From Haliscomenobacter sp. (lineage in GTDB: Bacteria > Bacteroidota > Bacteroidia > Chitinophagales > Saprospiraceae), in assembly GCA_016707205.1 (NCBI GenBank), contig JADJHZ010000024.1, forward strand, positions 152,501 to 216,500: a DNA stretch of 64,000 bases. Reading direction: 5' to 3'. Below, one piece after another: positions 25,777 through 35,428 of this stretch; the stretch's first letter is position 1; each line of letters starts with the position of its first letter. The position numbers and the translations under genes are program-made. The notes below the pieces were generated by a model that did not search any database, was not told where the DNA came from, and worked only from the letters and a program-made list of their open reading frames with translations.

Positions 25777-26160
25777 TTAATTCCCTTTTTTAGGCGCCGG
25801 GCGTTCGTACTTACAGCATCCATGGAGTTTGTCGTAGACCTCGTCTTTTGCCCGCACGTCGTCCGTATCATGACCTACGGATGCTACTTTTTCCTTGATT
25901 TGCTGGAGATTCACCTTCTTTTTGTCGAACTGCACCGTCAGCAAATCGGTGGCGGAATCCCATTCGGCGGAGTTCACGCCGGCCAGTTCGCTTAAAGCGC
26001 CTTCGATCCGGCGTTCGCACATCCCGCAATTGCCGTACACGTTTACTTCGGCAGTGGTCATGCCTTTCGCCGCTTTTCCACTCGTTTTCCCGCCAGACTG
26101 TGCCATGGACGGAACGCTCAGTCCAAGGACTGCGATCAGGATTACAAAAATCGTTTTCAT
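25777..26160 (-). CDS. Periplasmic HMA-domain metal-binding protein
   Basis: The 127-residue protein from the ATG at 26160 has a signal peptide (MKTIFVILIAVLGLSVPSMA-Q). Its heavy-metal-associated domain carries the CxxC pair in GNCGMCERRIEGAL and the typical VASVGHDTDD end. An additional Cys pair (GCCKY) occurs near the C terminus, which ends in Lys/Pro. It resembles periplasmic mercury/copper carriers (MerP/CopZ-like) commonly encoded with CusA-type pumps. It lies 20 bases after the adaptor gene and 31 bases before the metal-binding lipoprotein gene. Confidence 0.88.
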   Translation of the reverse strand: MKTIFVILIAVLGLSVPSMAQSGGKTSGKAAKGMTTAEVNVYGNCGMCERRIEGALSELAGVNSAEWDSATDLLTVQFDKKKVNLQQIKEKVASVGHDTDDVRAKDEVYDKLHGCCKYERPAPKKGN

Positions 26161-26180
26161 CGTCAAACTTTTTTACTGAA

Positions 26181-27936
26181 TTAATAAATAACTGAATTCA
26201 ATACCAAAAAGGAGTCTTTTACTATGCCGCAGTGCAGCATTTCGTCTCCAAAATAAGGGTTCATGATCTGGCGTTGGGCGCTAACCCAATCCCCGCCTTG
26301 ATTATTGAAAGCCATCGGGCAATGTTGCAAAAACAGGGGTTGATCTCCAGATCCCAGGGATCGGACATTCCGGATCACCAATTCGGAAAGAAAGAAAAAC
26401 TGTTTGCGCTGAATTTCCATCATGCTGGCCTCCGCAATGTTTCGGGTATGGGCCTTCATCGAACCAACCTGATTTTCCCAGAACGCCTGGAGTTCAAGGG
26501 TACTCCCGGAGGGATCAACCTGGTTCAACGACTTCACTAATGCATCTGCTGCTTTTTGCCCAGAAGTGAGCTTCGTCGCTACCATGGCATCCTTTAAAAG
26601 GAGGTAGTTGCGGATCACCTCGCTCCATTGTTTGAAGAACGTTTTGTCTGCAAATGCTTTTAAATCCGGTATGGTTTCCTGGGGCATTCCGTCCTGGCTT
26701 ACCATACGATTGATCATGCTTGCCTGGTTATTGAGCTGAGCCGCCGCATCGATAGCGAATGCCCCTTCTGTAACCACTTCTTCTCCTGCCTCCAACCCGG
26801 AAAGTACCAAGTAGCCGCTATGAGTAGCATCTGCCAGTTCCACCTCCCTAAACTCAAAGGAAGGCACCGGTGCATTAGGGACCTTCACATACACGACCGA
26901 GCGTTTGCCCGTCCATAACACCGCCGATTTGGGCACGATCAGAGCGCTCTTCCCAGCCCTGGAGGCCACAAGCGTTGCCTGAACGAACATCTCCGGTTTG
27001 AACAATCCTACCGGGTTTTCCAATTCGGCACGAATGGCTACGGTGCGCGATTCGGCATCCAGCAGAGGATCGATGAAGGCTACCCGCGCTTTATACAACT
27101 TTCCCGGCGCCGCCGGAGTCGTGATTTCCACCGCATCGCCAACCCGGATATGAGGCAAGTCGGATTCGTACGCTTCCAGCAACGCCCAAACCCGCCGGAG
27201 GTCGGTCAGTTCGAACAACGGCATCCCTTCCTCGACATAGTCTCCTAAAGCGACCTTCCGGGCCGAAACGACGCCCGATTGGTCTGCTTTTACCCAGACT
27301 TCTTTCTGTACCTGACCCGTTTGTTCTACCTTTTGGATAAAATCTTCGGGCAATTTCCAGTACCGGATACGGGTTCTCGCCGCCTCGGCGAGTTCCGAAT
27401 TGCCGCCTTTCAAGCGGATGGCTTCCAGTAACTCCCGTTGGGCATTGATTAAGGCCGGCGAATACAAGCGGGCGAGCGGCTGGCCTTTTTTTACCTGCTC
27501 CCCGGTAAATGCGACCGACAAGTGTTCAATCCGGCCGGGGATGTGCGCGGTTTGCACCGTTATCCGGCGTTCATCGGCCATGATCTTCCCGCTTAAGGAA
27601 ATCCGCTTTCCACTTCCCGTACCGCTGCCTACGCGGGTAGTCTGGATTTGCGCCAGCCGGATAGCTTCATCGGTCATAACCAGCAAGGTGGGCTGGTCTT
27701 CGTTTCCAGACTCTACGGGCGTAAGGTCCATTTCGCAAAGCGGGCAAATCCCCGGTTCGGATTGCCGGATCTGAGGATGCATAGAGCAGGTATATTCGGT
27801 TGCCGCATCCTTTGTTATGCCTCCCGCCGCATCCATTGGTTGAGACCTGTCTCGGCCCCCAAAAACCAAATACCCGATTCCGATGCCTGCGGATACGAGC
27901 AGCAACGCCAGGCTTATCGTGGAAAACTTTTTTCAT
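26181..27936 (-). CDS. CusB-like efflux adaptor with HMBD and DUF3347-like ends; start region frameshifted
   Basis: Domains run in order: a membrane anchor, a heavy-metal-binding motif (YTCSMHPQIR, then GICPLCEMDLTPV), the adaptor barrel and hairpin domains (about 85-400), and a C-terminal domain of about 150 residues resembling DUF3347, including QHCPMAFNNQGGDWVS. It links the inner pump to the outer channel and captures copper. The open frame of 574 residues begins at a TTG (27905) inside the anchor. The natural start ATG at 27936 is followed by A6, after which the frame is off by one. With five A residues the N terminus becomes MKKFSTISLALLLVSAGIG, a perfect anchor. So there is a one-base insertion in the A run at 27928-27933. 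Confidence 0.85.
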
Positions 27937-27989
27937 ATTGGTTACGTGCTTTGTAAAAATAAATAATGGTATGCCACCCAGCCTTAAAA

Positions 27990-29219
27990 TTATTCCCTTA
28001 GCCATCGTTCGATCTCGGCAAGGGACTGTTGGCTGGAGGTCACCGCCTGAATTTCCATTAAGGTAAGCGCCACCCATTTTTCATAATAGGCCAACAATTC
28101 CGGCAGGGCGGACTTGTCCGTGCTGAATGCCGTTTCCATCACCCGAATTGCCGTTTCCAAAACAGGTTTTTGCCTGGAGGCCAGTTCAAACTGCAGCCGG
28201 GCATCTTCCAACCTGGCAAGCGACTGCTCTACTGTGGCGGCGAGCGCGTTCGCCAGCTCATCTCCCTCGTAACTCAGACTGGATTGGAGGAGGCTTTCTT
28301 CCCTCTCTTTGGCATCGTAAGGTTCCCGGAAGAGCGGCAGCCGGAGGCCCAGCCGGGGCATCCACATATCTTTTCCGTCTCCGGCATGAATTCCTTCTCC
28401 TTTGCTCATCACGGCATAATCCAATCCAATGGCCAAGCCCGGTTTACGGTCAATCCGGTTGACTGCCTGGCGCTGACGGGAAGCTTCCTTTTCATAATCC
28501 AGCGCAGCAAACCCCGGGTAGGTCTGGCGGATCTGACGTGCCAGAGAATCCAGGCGCCGGGGCGTTTCCGCCATAGCCGGAACGACCTTGAGTATTACCG
28601 GCTGGCCAGGCTGCCGGTTCAAAATCTGGTTGATTTGCGCCTGGGGGGCCCTACGTGCGTTGCGTAGTTGCTTTTGTTGCTGTTCCAACTCCAGGATGCG
28701 CAACTGAACCTCCAGGACATTGGTCAGGGTAGCCGATCCAACTTCCAGTCTCGCCGTCGCTAACCGTTCGAGGGAGCGCAAAAGCTCCAGGTTTTCTTCC
28801 AGGGCGGAGGCCGAGGCTTCCAGTTCGTACAACTTCCAGTAAGCTGTTTTCAAGCTGGCCCGGAGGTCCAGCAGGTCTATTCCTGCTTCTTCGTATGCCG
28901 CCCGGGCTTCCGCAAGGGCCGCGTTGGCTTTTTTGGCCCGTTCTCCCTTCCAGGGCAGGGGTTGCATGACTCCTAGGGACGCGTTGGGCAGAGGAGAAGT
29001 ATTAGGCAAAGGAAATGCGATGAAGGTCAGGCCCAATTCCGGTTCGGGCCATTGGCGGGCCTGGGCCGGGCGTTCCATGAGCGCCTCATATTTCTGGTAT
29101 TTCCCTTTTAGCCCTGGGTTTCGCAGGGGAATTTCGTTTAGAAGGCTGTCCAGAGGCTGTGCAAAAAGCCCGTGCGCTCCAAACAATACCGAAGCCGTCA
29201 GAAAAAAAGACCTGATCAT
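27990..29219 (-). CDS. TolC-family outer-membrane factor (CusC-like)
   Basis: The 409-residue protein has a signal peptide (cleavage near LFA-Q, residue 21) and the long alternating alpha-helical repeats of outer-membrane efflux proteins. Examples are LRASLKTAYWKLYELEAS and NVLEVQLRILELEQQQ, with a second similar half including ALAATVEQSLARLEDARL. It forms the trimeric outer-membrane tunnel of the RND complex. It overlaps cusA by the four bases ATGA, indicating translational coupling. Confidence 0.9.
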   Translation of the reverse strand: MIRSFFLTASVLFGAHGLFAQPLDSLLNEIPLRNPGLKGKYQKYEALMERPAQARQWPEPELGLTFIAFPLPNTSPLPNASLGVMQPLPWKGERAKKANAALAEARAAYEEAGIDLLDLRASLKTAYWKLYELEASASALEENLELLRSLERLATARLEVGSATLTNVLEVQLRILELEQQQKQLRNARRAPQAQINQILNRQPGQPVILKVVPAMAETPRRLDSLARQIRQTYPGFAALDYEKEASRQRQAVNRIDRKPGLAIGLDYAVMSKGEGIHAGDGKDMWMPRLGLRLPLFREPYDAKEREESLLQSSLSYEGDELANALAATVEQSLARLEDARLQFELASRQKPVLETAIRVMETAFSTDKSALPELLAYYEKWVALTLMEIQAVTSSQQSLAEIERWLRE

Positions 29220-32200
29220 AATATCCTGGATTTATTTCGTTTCCAGCGTTGTTCCTGCCAGATGCAGAACAGCACCGGAACGATAAACACCGAAATAATT
29301 TCCACCAGCAACCCTCCGAACGCAGGGATAGCCATGGGCCCCATGATGTCGGCGCCCCTGCCCCGAGCGGTCAGGATGGGCAAATATCCGAGAAGCGTGG
29401 TCGCAGTGACCATCATAGCGGGGCGGATCCTTCTTGCAGCCCCTTCCAGCACCAATTGCCGGACTTCCTCCACCGATCCGGGTTGGGCCGAGTTAAACCG
29501 GTTTCTCAAGAACGTAGCCATGAGCACCCCATCATCGGTGACAATGCCAAAAAGTGCCAGGAAACCGACCCACACCGCCACGCTCAGGTTGATGGGGCGT
29601 ACCTGGAACAAGTCGCGCAGGTTTTCCCCGAAAAAGGGCATGTCCAGAAACCAGGGCTGGCCGTAAAGCCAGATCAGGATAAACCCGCCGGCAAATGCTA
29701 CGAGGACCCCGGTAAAGACCATGGCCGAGATGAGCACCGACTTGAATTCCAGGTACTGGATCATAAAGATGATCAACAGGGTAAGCGGGATCAATATGGC
29801 GAGGCGCCTGGCTGCCCGGCTGTGTTGTTCGTAATTACCCGCAAAGCGGTAACTCACCCCGCGAGGGACCTCCAGATCGCCTTGTTCTATTTTTTCTTCG
29901 AGGTGGTTGCGCACCCGTTCCACAACGTCTACTTCGGCATATCCTGTTTCCTTATCGAACAGCACGTACCCCACCAGGAAGCCATCTTCGCTTTTAATCA
30001 TCTGGGCGCCCTGAACATAGCGCACTTCAGCTAGTTCGCCCAAAGGGATTTGCCCGGGGCCATTGCGCGAAGGAATGAAAATGCGGCTCAACATGTCCGG
30101 GTCGTTGCGCAGTTCCCGAGGGTAACGAACGCGTACATTGTAGCGTTCCCTGCCTTCGACCGTTTGGGTCAGCGGCATTCCGCCCACTGCGGCCTGAATA
30201 TAATCCTGCACCTCCTGGATGGTCAGCCCGTGCCGGGCGATCGCCCGACGGTTGATTTCTATCTCCAGGTAGGGTTTGCCTTCGATCCGCTCCGCAAAAA
30301 CAGCGGCCTCTTTTACGCCTTCGACCTCCCGGATCAGGGGCTCCAGTTTCAGGCCAAACGCCTCAATGGCTTTCAGGTCGGGGCCCTGGACTTTGATGCC
30401 CATGGGCGCGCGCATGCCGGTTTGGAGCATAATCAGCCGCGTTTCGATGGGCTGAAGCCTGGGAGCGGAGGTTACTCCCGGCAGCCTGGTCACGCGGGTG
30501 ATTTCCTGCCAGATATCATCCGGGGAGCGTATATGATCCCTCCACTGGCGGAAATACTGCCCGCGCGGATCCTCGATCAGCTGTCCTTCAGCATCGCGTA
30601 TGTATACCCCTTTCCCGTCCATCCGGAAGCGCAGGCGGCGACCGTCGGCATCGGTTATATACTCCGGCTTATAGATAATAACATTTTCGAACATATTGAT
30701 CGGCGCCGGATCCAGGGCGCTTTCTGCCCTGCCCAGTTTACCTACCACCAGATCGACTTCCGGGATACCCTGAACGGCCATATCCAGCAGGCGTAAGTTC
30801 TTCACATTTTCCTGGATTCCTGAATGTGGCATGGAGGTGGGCATCAGCAAAAAAGACCCCTCGTCCAGAGAGGGCAAAAATTCCCGGCCGGTATTCCGGA
30901 AGATCAAGATTCCTGCCGCCAGTATACCGGCGGGGATCAAAAGGAAAAAGGCTTTATTTGCCAGGAAGTACCGCAAGACCGGCGTATAGATCCGGGTCAT
31001 CATAAACAGGAACCCCAGCAGGCTGCCCAACACGGTCAATACAAACAGGAAATTAACAAACAGGCTCTGGTCTACGCCCATGGGCATCCACATCCGGGTG
31101 ATCAGCAAAGCGGTGAGGGCGGCGAATAACAGGTTTTTTCCGGCACTTATCTGCCTGCGCTGGGCTTCCGTGAGGTAGGGATCGGCTACGGTAGCCAGAA
31201 ATCCACTCAACCCCACTAGTCCCAGAATCCATCCGGCCGTTTGGCTTCCTTCAACCCCCAGATAGATCCCAGCCCCCATCAGAAAGACATTGCCCAAAAG
31301 AGCCCAAACCCGGCGGGGCGACCGCACCGAAAAAACGGTATGCGCCAGGGCAGGAAGTACTACCAGGGCAAGGAAAATAGCCGCCCCCAGCGCGAAGGTC
31401 TTGGTAAACGCCAGGGGCCTGAACAACTTGCCCTCCGGGCCTTCCAGCGCAAAGACCGGCAAAAAGCTCACGATGGTGGTCAGCACGGCCGCCACAATGG
31501 CGGAAGCCACTTCCGCCGATCCTTTGTATACCGTTGTAAACAGATCTTCCCCTGGAGGGCGATGCTCCATCCGGTGCACCATACTCTCCGACAAAACAAT
31601 GCCCACGTCTACCATGGTGCCAATAGCAATGGCAATGCCCGCAAGCGCCACTACATTGGCATCCACCCCGGCGTACCGCATCATGATAAAGGTGATCAAT
31701 ACCGCCACCGGCAATAACCCCGACACAACCAGAGACGCCCGAAGATTGAACAGCAAAATGATCACCACGATCGTCGTCACCAGGATTTCCTGGATCAAGT
31801 TGCTGTATAACGTACCGATTGTTTCCCGGATAAGTTGGGTGCGGTCGTAAAACGGGATAATCCGCACCTTGGAGACCGTCCCGTCTTCCAGAATCCGGGA
31901 AGGGAGGCCCGGCTCGATTTCCCGGATTCTGGCCTTCACGGCATCGATGACCTCCAGCGGGTTAGCGCCAAAACGAGCGACTACTACCCCGCCGACGGCA
32001 TCCGCCCCGGCTTTGTCCAGCGCTCCCCGGCGCTCGGCCGGGCCCAGGCCTACATGAGCAATGTCGGCTATCCGAATGGGGATATTGTTGCGTACCTTGA
32101 CCACCGCCTCCTCAATGTCCTCCACCTTCCGGATATATCCCAACCCGCGGACATAGTATTCCACCAGATTGATCTCCATCGTCTGGGCCCCGATGTCGAT

Positions 32201-32896
32201 ATTCGATTTCTTTACCGCATCGAGGATATCCTCAAGCGTTACCCCTGCAGCCCGCATGGCAGCCGGGTCGGCGTCGATCTGATATTCCTTGACAAATCCC
32301 CCAACCGAGGCAACTTCGGCGACTCCGGGTGCAGCGCTCAGTCCATAGCGCACGTAGAAGTCCTGTATCGAGCGCAGCTCCTGCGGATTCCAGCCTTCGG
32401 CCGGATTTCCTTTTGGATCGCGGCCTTCCAGGGTATACCAGAAGATCTGCCCCAGCGCGGTTGCATCCGGGCCGAGGGTGGGCTGCACTCCTGTTGGCAA
32501 TAAGCCCTGGGGAAGGGCATTGAGTTTTTCCAGGATGCGGGATCTGCTCCAGTAAAATTCCACCTGGTCTTCAAAAATCACATAGATGCTGGAAAAGCCA
32601 AACATGGACGTCGACCGGATGTCTTTCACTCCCGGCAATCCGAGCAACGCGGTAGTAAGCGGATAGGTAATCTGGTTTTCTACATCCTGAGGAGACCGGC
32701 CCGGCCACTCGGTAAACACGATTTGCTGATTTTCGCCGATATCGGGAATCGCGTCGACCGGTACCGGATTGCGGGGCATCCAGGGAATATGAAAATCAAA
32801 CGGCGCGGTAGTAAGGCCCCAACCTGCCAGAATCAAGAGAAGCAAAAAGGTCAGGAACTTATTATGCAGAAAAAAATAGATAAGTTGGTTCAGCAT
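29216..32896 (-). CDS. CusA/CzcA-type heavy-metal RND efflux pump
   Basis: The 1226-residue protein has the RND layout: membrane span 1, a large periplasmic domain with DIRSTSMFGFSSIYVIFED, six spans including the proton-relay segment AIGTMVDVGIVLSESMVHRM, a second periplasmic domain with ESALDPAPINMFENVIIY and MLQTGMRAPMGIKVQGPD, and a last block of spans. ETRLIMLQTGM and the Met-rich surroundings favour a monovalent copper/silver exporter, but zinc/cobalt cannot be excluded. It is the first gene of the operon (cusA, cusC, cusB, HMA, HMBD). It is longer than E. coli CusA (about 1047) mainly through an insertion of several extra spans around 530-660. Confidence 0.92.
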   Translation of the reverse strand: MLNQLIYFFLHNKFLTFLLLLILAGWGLTTAPFDFHIPWMPRNPVPVDAIPDIGENQQIVFTEWPGRSPQDVENQITYPLTTALLGLPGVKDIRSTSMFGFSSIYVIFEDQVEFYWSRSRILEKLNALPQGLLPTGVQPTLGPDATALGQIFWYTLEGRDPKGNPAEGWNPQELRSIQDFYVRYGLSAAPGVAEVASVGGFVKEYQIDADPAAMRAAGVTLEDILDAVKKSNIDIGAQTMEINLVEYYVRGLGYIRKVEDIEEAVVKVRNNIPIRIADIAHVGLGPAERRGALDKAGADAVGGVVVARFGANPLEVIDAVKARIREIEPGLPSRILEDGTVSKVRIIPFYDRTQLIRETIGTLYSNLIQEILVTTIVVIILLFNLRASLVVSGLLPVAVLITFIMMRYAGVDANVVALAGIAIAIGTMVDVGIVLSESMVHRMEHRPPGEDLFTTVYKGSAEVASAIVAAVLTTIVSFLPVFALEGPEGKLFRPLAFTKTFALGAAIFLALVVLPALAHTVFSVRSPRRVWALLGNVFLMGAGIYLGVEGSQTAGWILGLVGLSGFLATVADPYLTEAQRRQISAGKNLLFAALTALLITRMWMPMGVDQSLFVNFLFVLTVLGSLLGFLFMMTRIYTPVLRYFLANKAFFLLIPAGILAAGILIFRNTGREFLPSLDEGSFLLMPTSMPHSGIQENVKNLRLLDMAVQGIPEVDLVVGKLGRAESALDPAPINMFENVIIYKPEYITDADGRRLRFRMDGKGVYIRDAEGQLIEDPRGQYFRQWRDHIRSPDDIWQEITRVTRLPGVTSAPRLQPIETRLIMLQTGMRAPMGIKVQGPDLKAIEAFGLKLEPLIREVEGVKEAAVFAERIEGKPYLEIEINRRAIARHGLTIQEVQDYIQAAVGGMPLTQTVEGRERYNVRVRYPRELRNDPDMLSRIFIPSRNGPGQIPLGELAEVRYVQGAQMIKSEDGFLVGYVLFDKETGYAEVDVVERVRNHLEEKIEQGDLEVPRGVSYRFAGNYEQHSRAARRLAILIPLTLLIIFMIQYLEFKSVLISAMVFTGVLVAFAGGFILIWLYGQPWFLDMPFFGENLRDLFQVRPINLSVAVWVGFLALFGIVTDDGVLMATFLRNRFNSAQPGSVEEVRQLVLEGAARRIRPAMMVTATTLLGYLPILTARGRGADIMGPMAIPAFGGLLVEIISVFIVPVLFCIWQEQRWKRNKSRIL

Positions 32897-33002
32897 GAAT
32901 TTTCCGGATTAACCTTTGAAGGAAAAGGAAAGTGCAGAGAACGGCCAAACACGCGCTGCAAGGAATACATGGGAGATTCCTGCGGCACGGCCTTTCTCTT
33001 TC

Positions 33003-33022
33003 AGGAGCCTCGGGAGGCTCCT
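33003..33022. repeat. Short hairpin upstream of cusA
   Basis: AGGAGCCTC at 33003-33011 pairs perfectly with GAGGCTCCT at 33014-33022. It lies between the HYC_CC_PP gene end (33035) and cusA, 107 bases upstream of the latter. It could end transcription from the upstream gene or be part of the cusA leader. No T run follows on the minus strand. Confidence 0.45.
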
Positions 33023-33034
33023 TCCGGAAAATCA

Positions 33035-33481
33035 TCAAATTCGGAACACCTGAAACAAAATGCGAAGAGCTACCTTGGGCGGCGGCAGGTCAAACGCCCA
33101 ATTCAGCGCGGAGATACGAGCGGAGAAAGCCCAAAAAGGCAGGATCATGGAGGGCGCGGCAAAAAAGACCGGCATCAACGCCGGCAGGGAAAGCTTCCAG
33201 TCGAAAGTATGTACTTGCTGAGGCCCATCTTGTTTTAGAAAAATGGATTGGTCGTCGCAGCACCCATTCTCGGCGTCTTCTTTCGGGGAGGGCGCGCTGT
33301 CGTGGAAAGGACAGGCGGGGCGGCCGGCGGCAGCTTGGGCATGACAGGACGGAGGCTGGACGAAAAGCGCTTGTGAACGCAGTTCACCCTGACAAAAGTG
33401 TTTGTTCAGCGTAATACCGGCAGAACTCAGCAGCAAAAGCGCTGCCAGCGCCACATGTCCAAAGCGAGCCAATGTCCACAT
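33035..33481 (-). CDS. HYC_CC_PP-type small membrane protein
   Basis: The 148-residue protein from the ATG at 33481 begins with a hydrophobic helix (ARFGHVALAALLLLSSAG). It is followed by NKHFCQGEL, a paired-cysteine ENGCCDDQ, a hydrophobic stretch and a C-terminal FDLPPPKVAL. The order H-F-C, CC and PPP matches the Bacteroidota HYC_CC_PP family, often encoded beside heavy-metal efflux genes. Its function is not established; metal sensing or sequestration is a guess from the location and Cys/His content. It is upstream of cusA on the same strand. Confidence 0.75.
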   Translation of the reverse strand: MWTLARFGHVALAALLLLSSAGITLNKHFCQGELRSQALFVQPPSCHAQAAAGRPACPFHDSAPSPKEDAENGCCDDQSIFLKQDGPQQVHTFDWKLSLPALMPVFFAAPSMILPFWAFSARISALNWAFDLPPPKVALRILFQVFRI

Positions 33482-33520
33482 GCAGGCAAAGCTACTAAAG
33501 ATTGCCAGGATTCGCAATCG

Positions 33521-33973
33521 CTAGAGAGGCGTTGTATCGACGGGCTCTTCCCGGAAGGCATAATTGATCAGGTCGTAGGTGGTGAGAATGCCCACGAGCC
33601 GGTCATTTTCATCTACGATGGGAATGGCATGAAACATGTTCTCCCTGAAATAGTCCGCAGCCATTTGAATGGAATCTTTGGGGCTCAGACGGGCTACCTG
33701 GCTGGTCATCACTTCACCGACCAGTAAGGAACGCAAGATGGCATTGTTATAGATTTCACTTTGCTGGGCTTTAAACAGAGAAAACCCATGAAGCACCTTG
33801 AATAAATCCTCGCGGCTGACGATGCCCACCACTTTCCTGCGGCTGTCCACTACTGGGATATGGTGAATGTTATAGTGATCGAAAATGTCCCTGACTTTTT
33901 CCATAACGTCATCGGGGGCCAGGGAAATCACTTCAGTCGTCATGACGTTTTCGATTTTTTCCCCTTTATCCAT
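33521..33973 (-). CDS. CBS-domain pair protein (cluster I, second)
   Basis: The 150-residue protein from the ATG at 33973 consists of two CBS motifs (ENVMTTEVISLAPDDVMEK and GEVMTSQVARLSPKDSIQMA) with typical ends HIPVVDSRRKVVGIVSREDL and AIPIVDENDRLVGILTTYDL. CBS pairs bind adenosine nucleotides such as AMP, ATP or SAM. No catalytic domain is attached, so it is likely a stand-alone energy-state sensor. It is the last gene of a three-gene unit with a second CBS gene and a lipoprotein gene, whose promoter carries a Crp/Fnr-like palindrome. Confidence 0.9.
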   Translation of the reverse strand: MDKGEKIENVMTTEVISLAPDDVMEKVRDIFDHYNIHHIPVVDSRRKVVGIVSREDLFKVLHGFSLFKAQQSEIYNNAILRSLLVGEVMTSQVARLSPKDSIQMAADYFRENMFHAIPIVDENDRLVGILTTYDLINYAFREEPVDTTPL

Positions 33974-34034
33974 AGTGGGTAGGCAGTTTATAAGCTGAAA
34001 AATGCGTTTAACCAGACACGACGGGTTCCCGCCG

Positions 34035-34490
34035 TTAAATATATTCCTCGTCCCCTTCCGCTTCCGGAATCGGCGAGTTATAGCTAAAAAAGAGCAGGTC
34101 ATGCGTGGTTATCAGCCCGACTAACCGCTCCTCTTCCAGGATGGGCAGCGCGTGAAATTTATTAGCTAAAAAGATATCGGCAGCGAGCCCTATGGTATCT
34201 TCCGGATCCAGGCTCAAGGGATATTTTGTCATCAGGTCTTTCGCGCAAAGGGTCTGATATTCGTTTTCTGTCCAGGTACGACCGGTTGTTCTAAGGGATA
34301 ACAAGTAAGAAAGCTTGAAAAAATCGGTTTTACTGATAATTCCAATAAGGCGGTCGCCCTTGCCCACGACGGGCAGGTGGTGAAAGTCGTCGCGGTCGAA
34401 TATGGCTTTGATCGCTTTGGCACTGGCTTCAGGGGAGACGGTCACCAGATCGGTCGTCATGATCTCCCGGATAGGTCGGTTTGGATTCAT
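34035..34490 (-). CDS. CBS-domain pair protein (cluster I, first)
   Basis: This 151-residue protein has two CBS motifs: IREIMTTDLVTVSPEASAKA with HLPVVGKGDRLIGIISKTDF, and KDLMTKYPLSLDPEDTIGLA with ALPILEEERLVGLITTHDLL. It is a paralogue of the gene that follows 61 bases downstream and of the frameshifted CBS gene at 61818. It overlaps the upstream lipoprotein gene by ATGA, so they are translationally coupled. Ligand is unknown, probably an adenine nucleotide. Confidence 0.9.
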   Translation of the reverse strand: MNPNRPIREIMTTDLVTVSPEASAKAIKAIFDRDDFHHLPVVGKGDRLIGIISKTDFFKLSYLLSLRTTGRTWTENEYQTLCAKDLMTKYPLSLDPEDTIGLAADIFLANKFHALPILEEERLVGLITTHDLLFFSYNSPIPEAEGDEEYI

Positions 34491-35281
34491 AGGGCCCGGA
34501 TTTTAGCAGGTGGCTGGGTCGTATTCCGCTCGGCAAAACTGGCGGACGCCACAGAAAAGGTTCCAAAATGTTTCAATCCAGCCCAAAAGGCATCGTATGC
34601 CGCTTGAGCTGCCTGGGCTGCCTGGTCCTGGTCGCCGGCGTTCATTGCCCGCTGGAGACCGGCCATCTTTTGGGCGATGGTATTCTGCGCTTTAGTCAAA
34701 GCGGCTTGTTCCGCCTCCTCCCAACCCAGTAAACGGGTATCTGTTGGCAACTGATAAACGGCATTCCAGGAACGGGAACAACCCAACGCCATTTCCGTTA
34801 CCTCTTCCCATTCCATCAACTGCAGTTGCGGATCTTTCAGGGTATTCAAAACGGCCGACAAGTCTCCCTCCAGCGCATACCATCGGTCCAGGAAGTACGA
34901 AACGCCACACGCGGCGCGCAATTGGCGCATTTCTTCCTGAGCCCGCTCCAGGGAGCGCTTTGCCCGGACGGGGTCGTTGTTGTCCATAGCCAGGTATGAT
35001 TCCGACAGCCGCGCTGAAGCGCGTTGAAGTGCCAGGCCCGATTCCGGGAATTCCGCCATTTGACTATTCCAAGCCGCCTGAAGCCGCTGCCATTGGAATT
35101 CGAGGTAAAAAACCGCCTTTTTGGCCTTAACCATATCGCCCGTTTTGGCGTAGTACCATGCAGGGATATACCCTTGATCAAACAGCAGCATGGCTTTGGC
35201 CAGGTCCTGGTTTTCTGGTGGGCAACATAGCGCGGAAGAAAGGACCCAAACCGCCGCCAACCCCATGAAGATCATTTTCAT
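34487..35281 (-). CDS. Hypothetical periplasmic lipoprotein, helical
   Basis: The 264-residue protein starts with a signal peptide whose C region, SSALCCPPE, offers a lipoprotein cysteine. The rest is rich in helix and aromatic residues (QDLAKAMLLFDQGYIPAWYY, LERAQEEMRQLRA, and an Ala/Gln-rich GDQDQAAQAAQAAYDAFWAG). I do not recognise a family. A good Shine-Dalgarno (GGAGGGAG) precedes the ATG. It heads the unit with two CBS genes and is coupled to the first by ATGA. The promoter has a -7 element at 35331-35338 and a Crp/Fnr-like palindrome at 35360-35375. Confidence 0.7.
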   Translation of the reverse strand: MKMIFMGLAAVWVLSSALCCPPENQDLAKAMLLFDQGYIPAWYYAKTGDMVKAKKAVFYLEFQWQRLQAAWNSQMAEFPESGLALQRASARLSESYLAMDNNDPVRAKRSLERAQEEMRQLRAACGVSYFLDRWYALEGDLSAVLNTLKDPQLQLMEWEEVTEMALGCSRSWNAVYQLPTDTRLLGWEEAEQAALTKAQNTIAQKMAGLQRAMNAGDQDQAAQAAQAAYDAFWAGLKHFGTFSVASASFAERNTTQPPAKIRAL

Positions 35282-35330
35282 ACTCCCTCCTCTTCAATCT
35301 TCTTATTGATTGAAAATCAACTATTTTACT

Positions 35331-35375
35331 CAAATCTAACGATCCTCTTTGTAGAATGGGATGACAATCATCATT
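35331..35375 (-). promoter_or_regulatory. Promoter with Crp/Fnr-like operator for the lipoprotein-CBS-CBS operon
   Basis: The minus strand has TAGATTTG (complement of 35331-35338), matching TAnnTTTG. Upstream of it is ATGA-CAATCA-TCAT (35361-35374), a perfect inverted repeat with N6 spacing. The two centres are 33 bases apart, which places the operator at about -41/-42, the class II activator position, in place of a -33 element. Confidence 0.65.
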
Positions 35376-35428
35376 CTATTTAGAGATTTTTATCGCTACA
35401 AAAAAGGAGAAAGCTGTGGCGGGAAGGA

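Noticed and set aside
35300..35325. TTGAT-N5-ATCAA palindrome as a second Fnr site
   Set aside because: The spacing is one base more than the Fnr type, and it lies downstream of the -7 element, so it is unlikely to act as an activator site.
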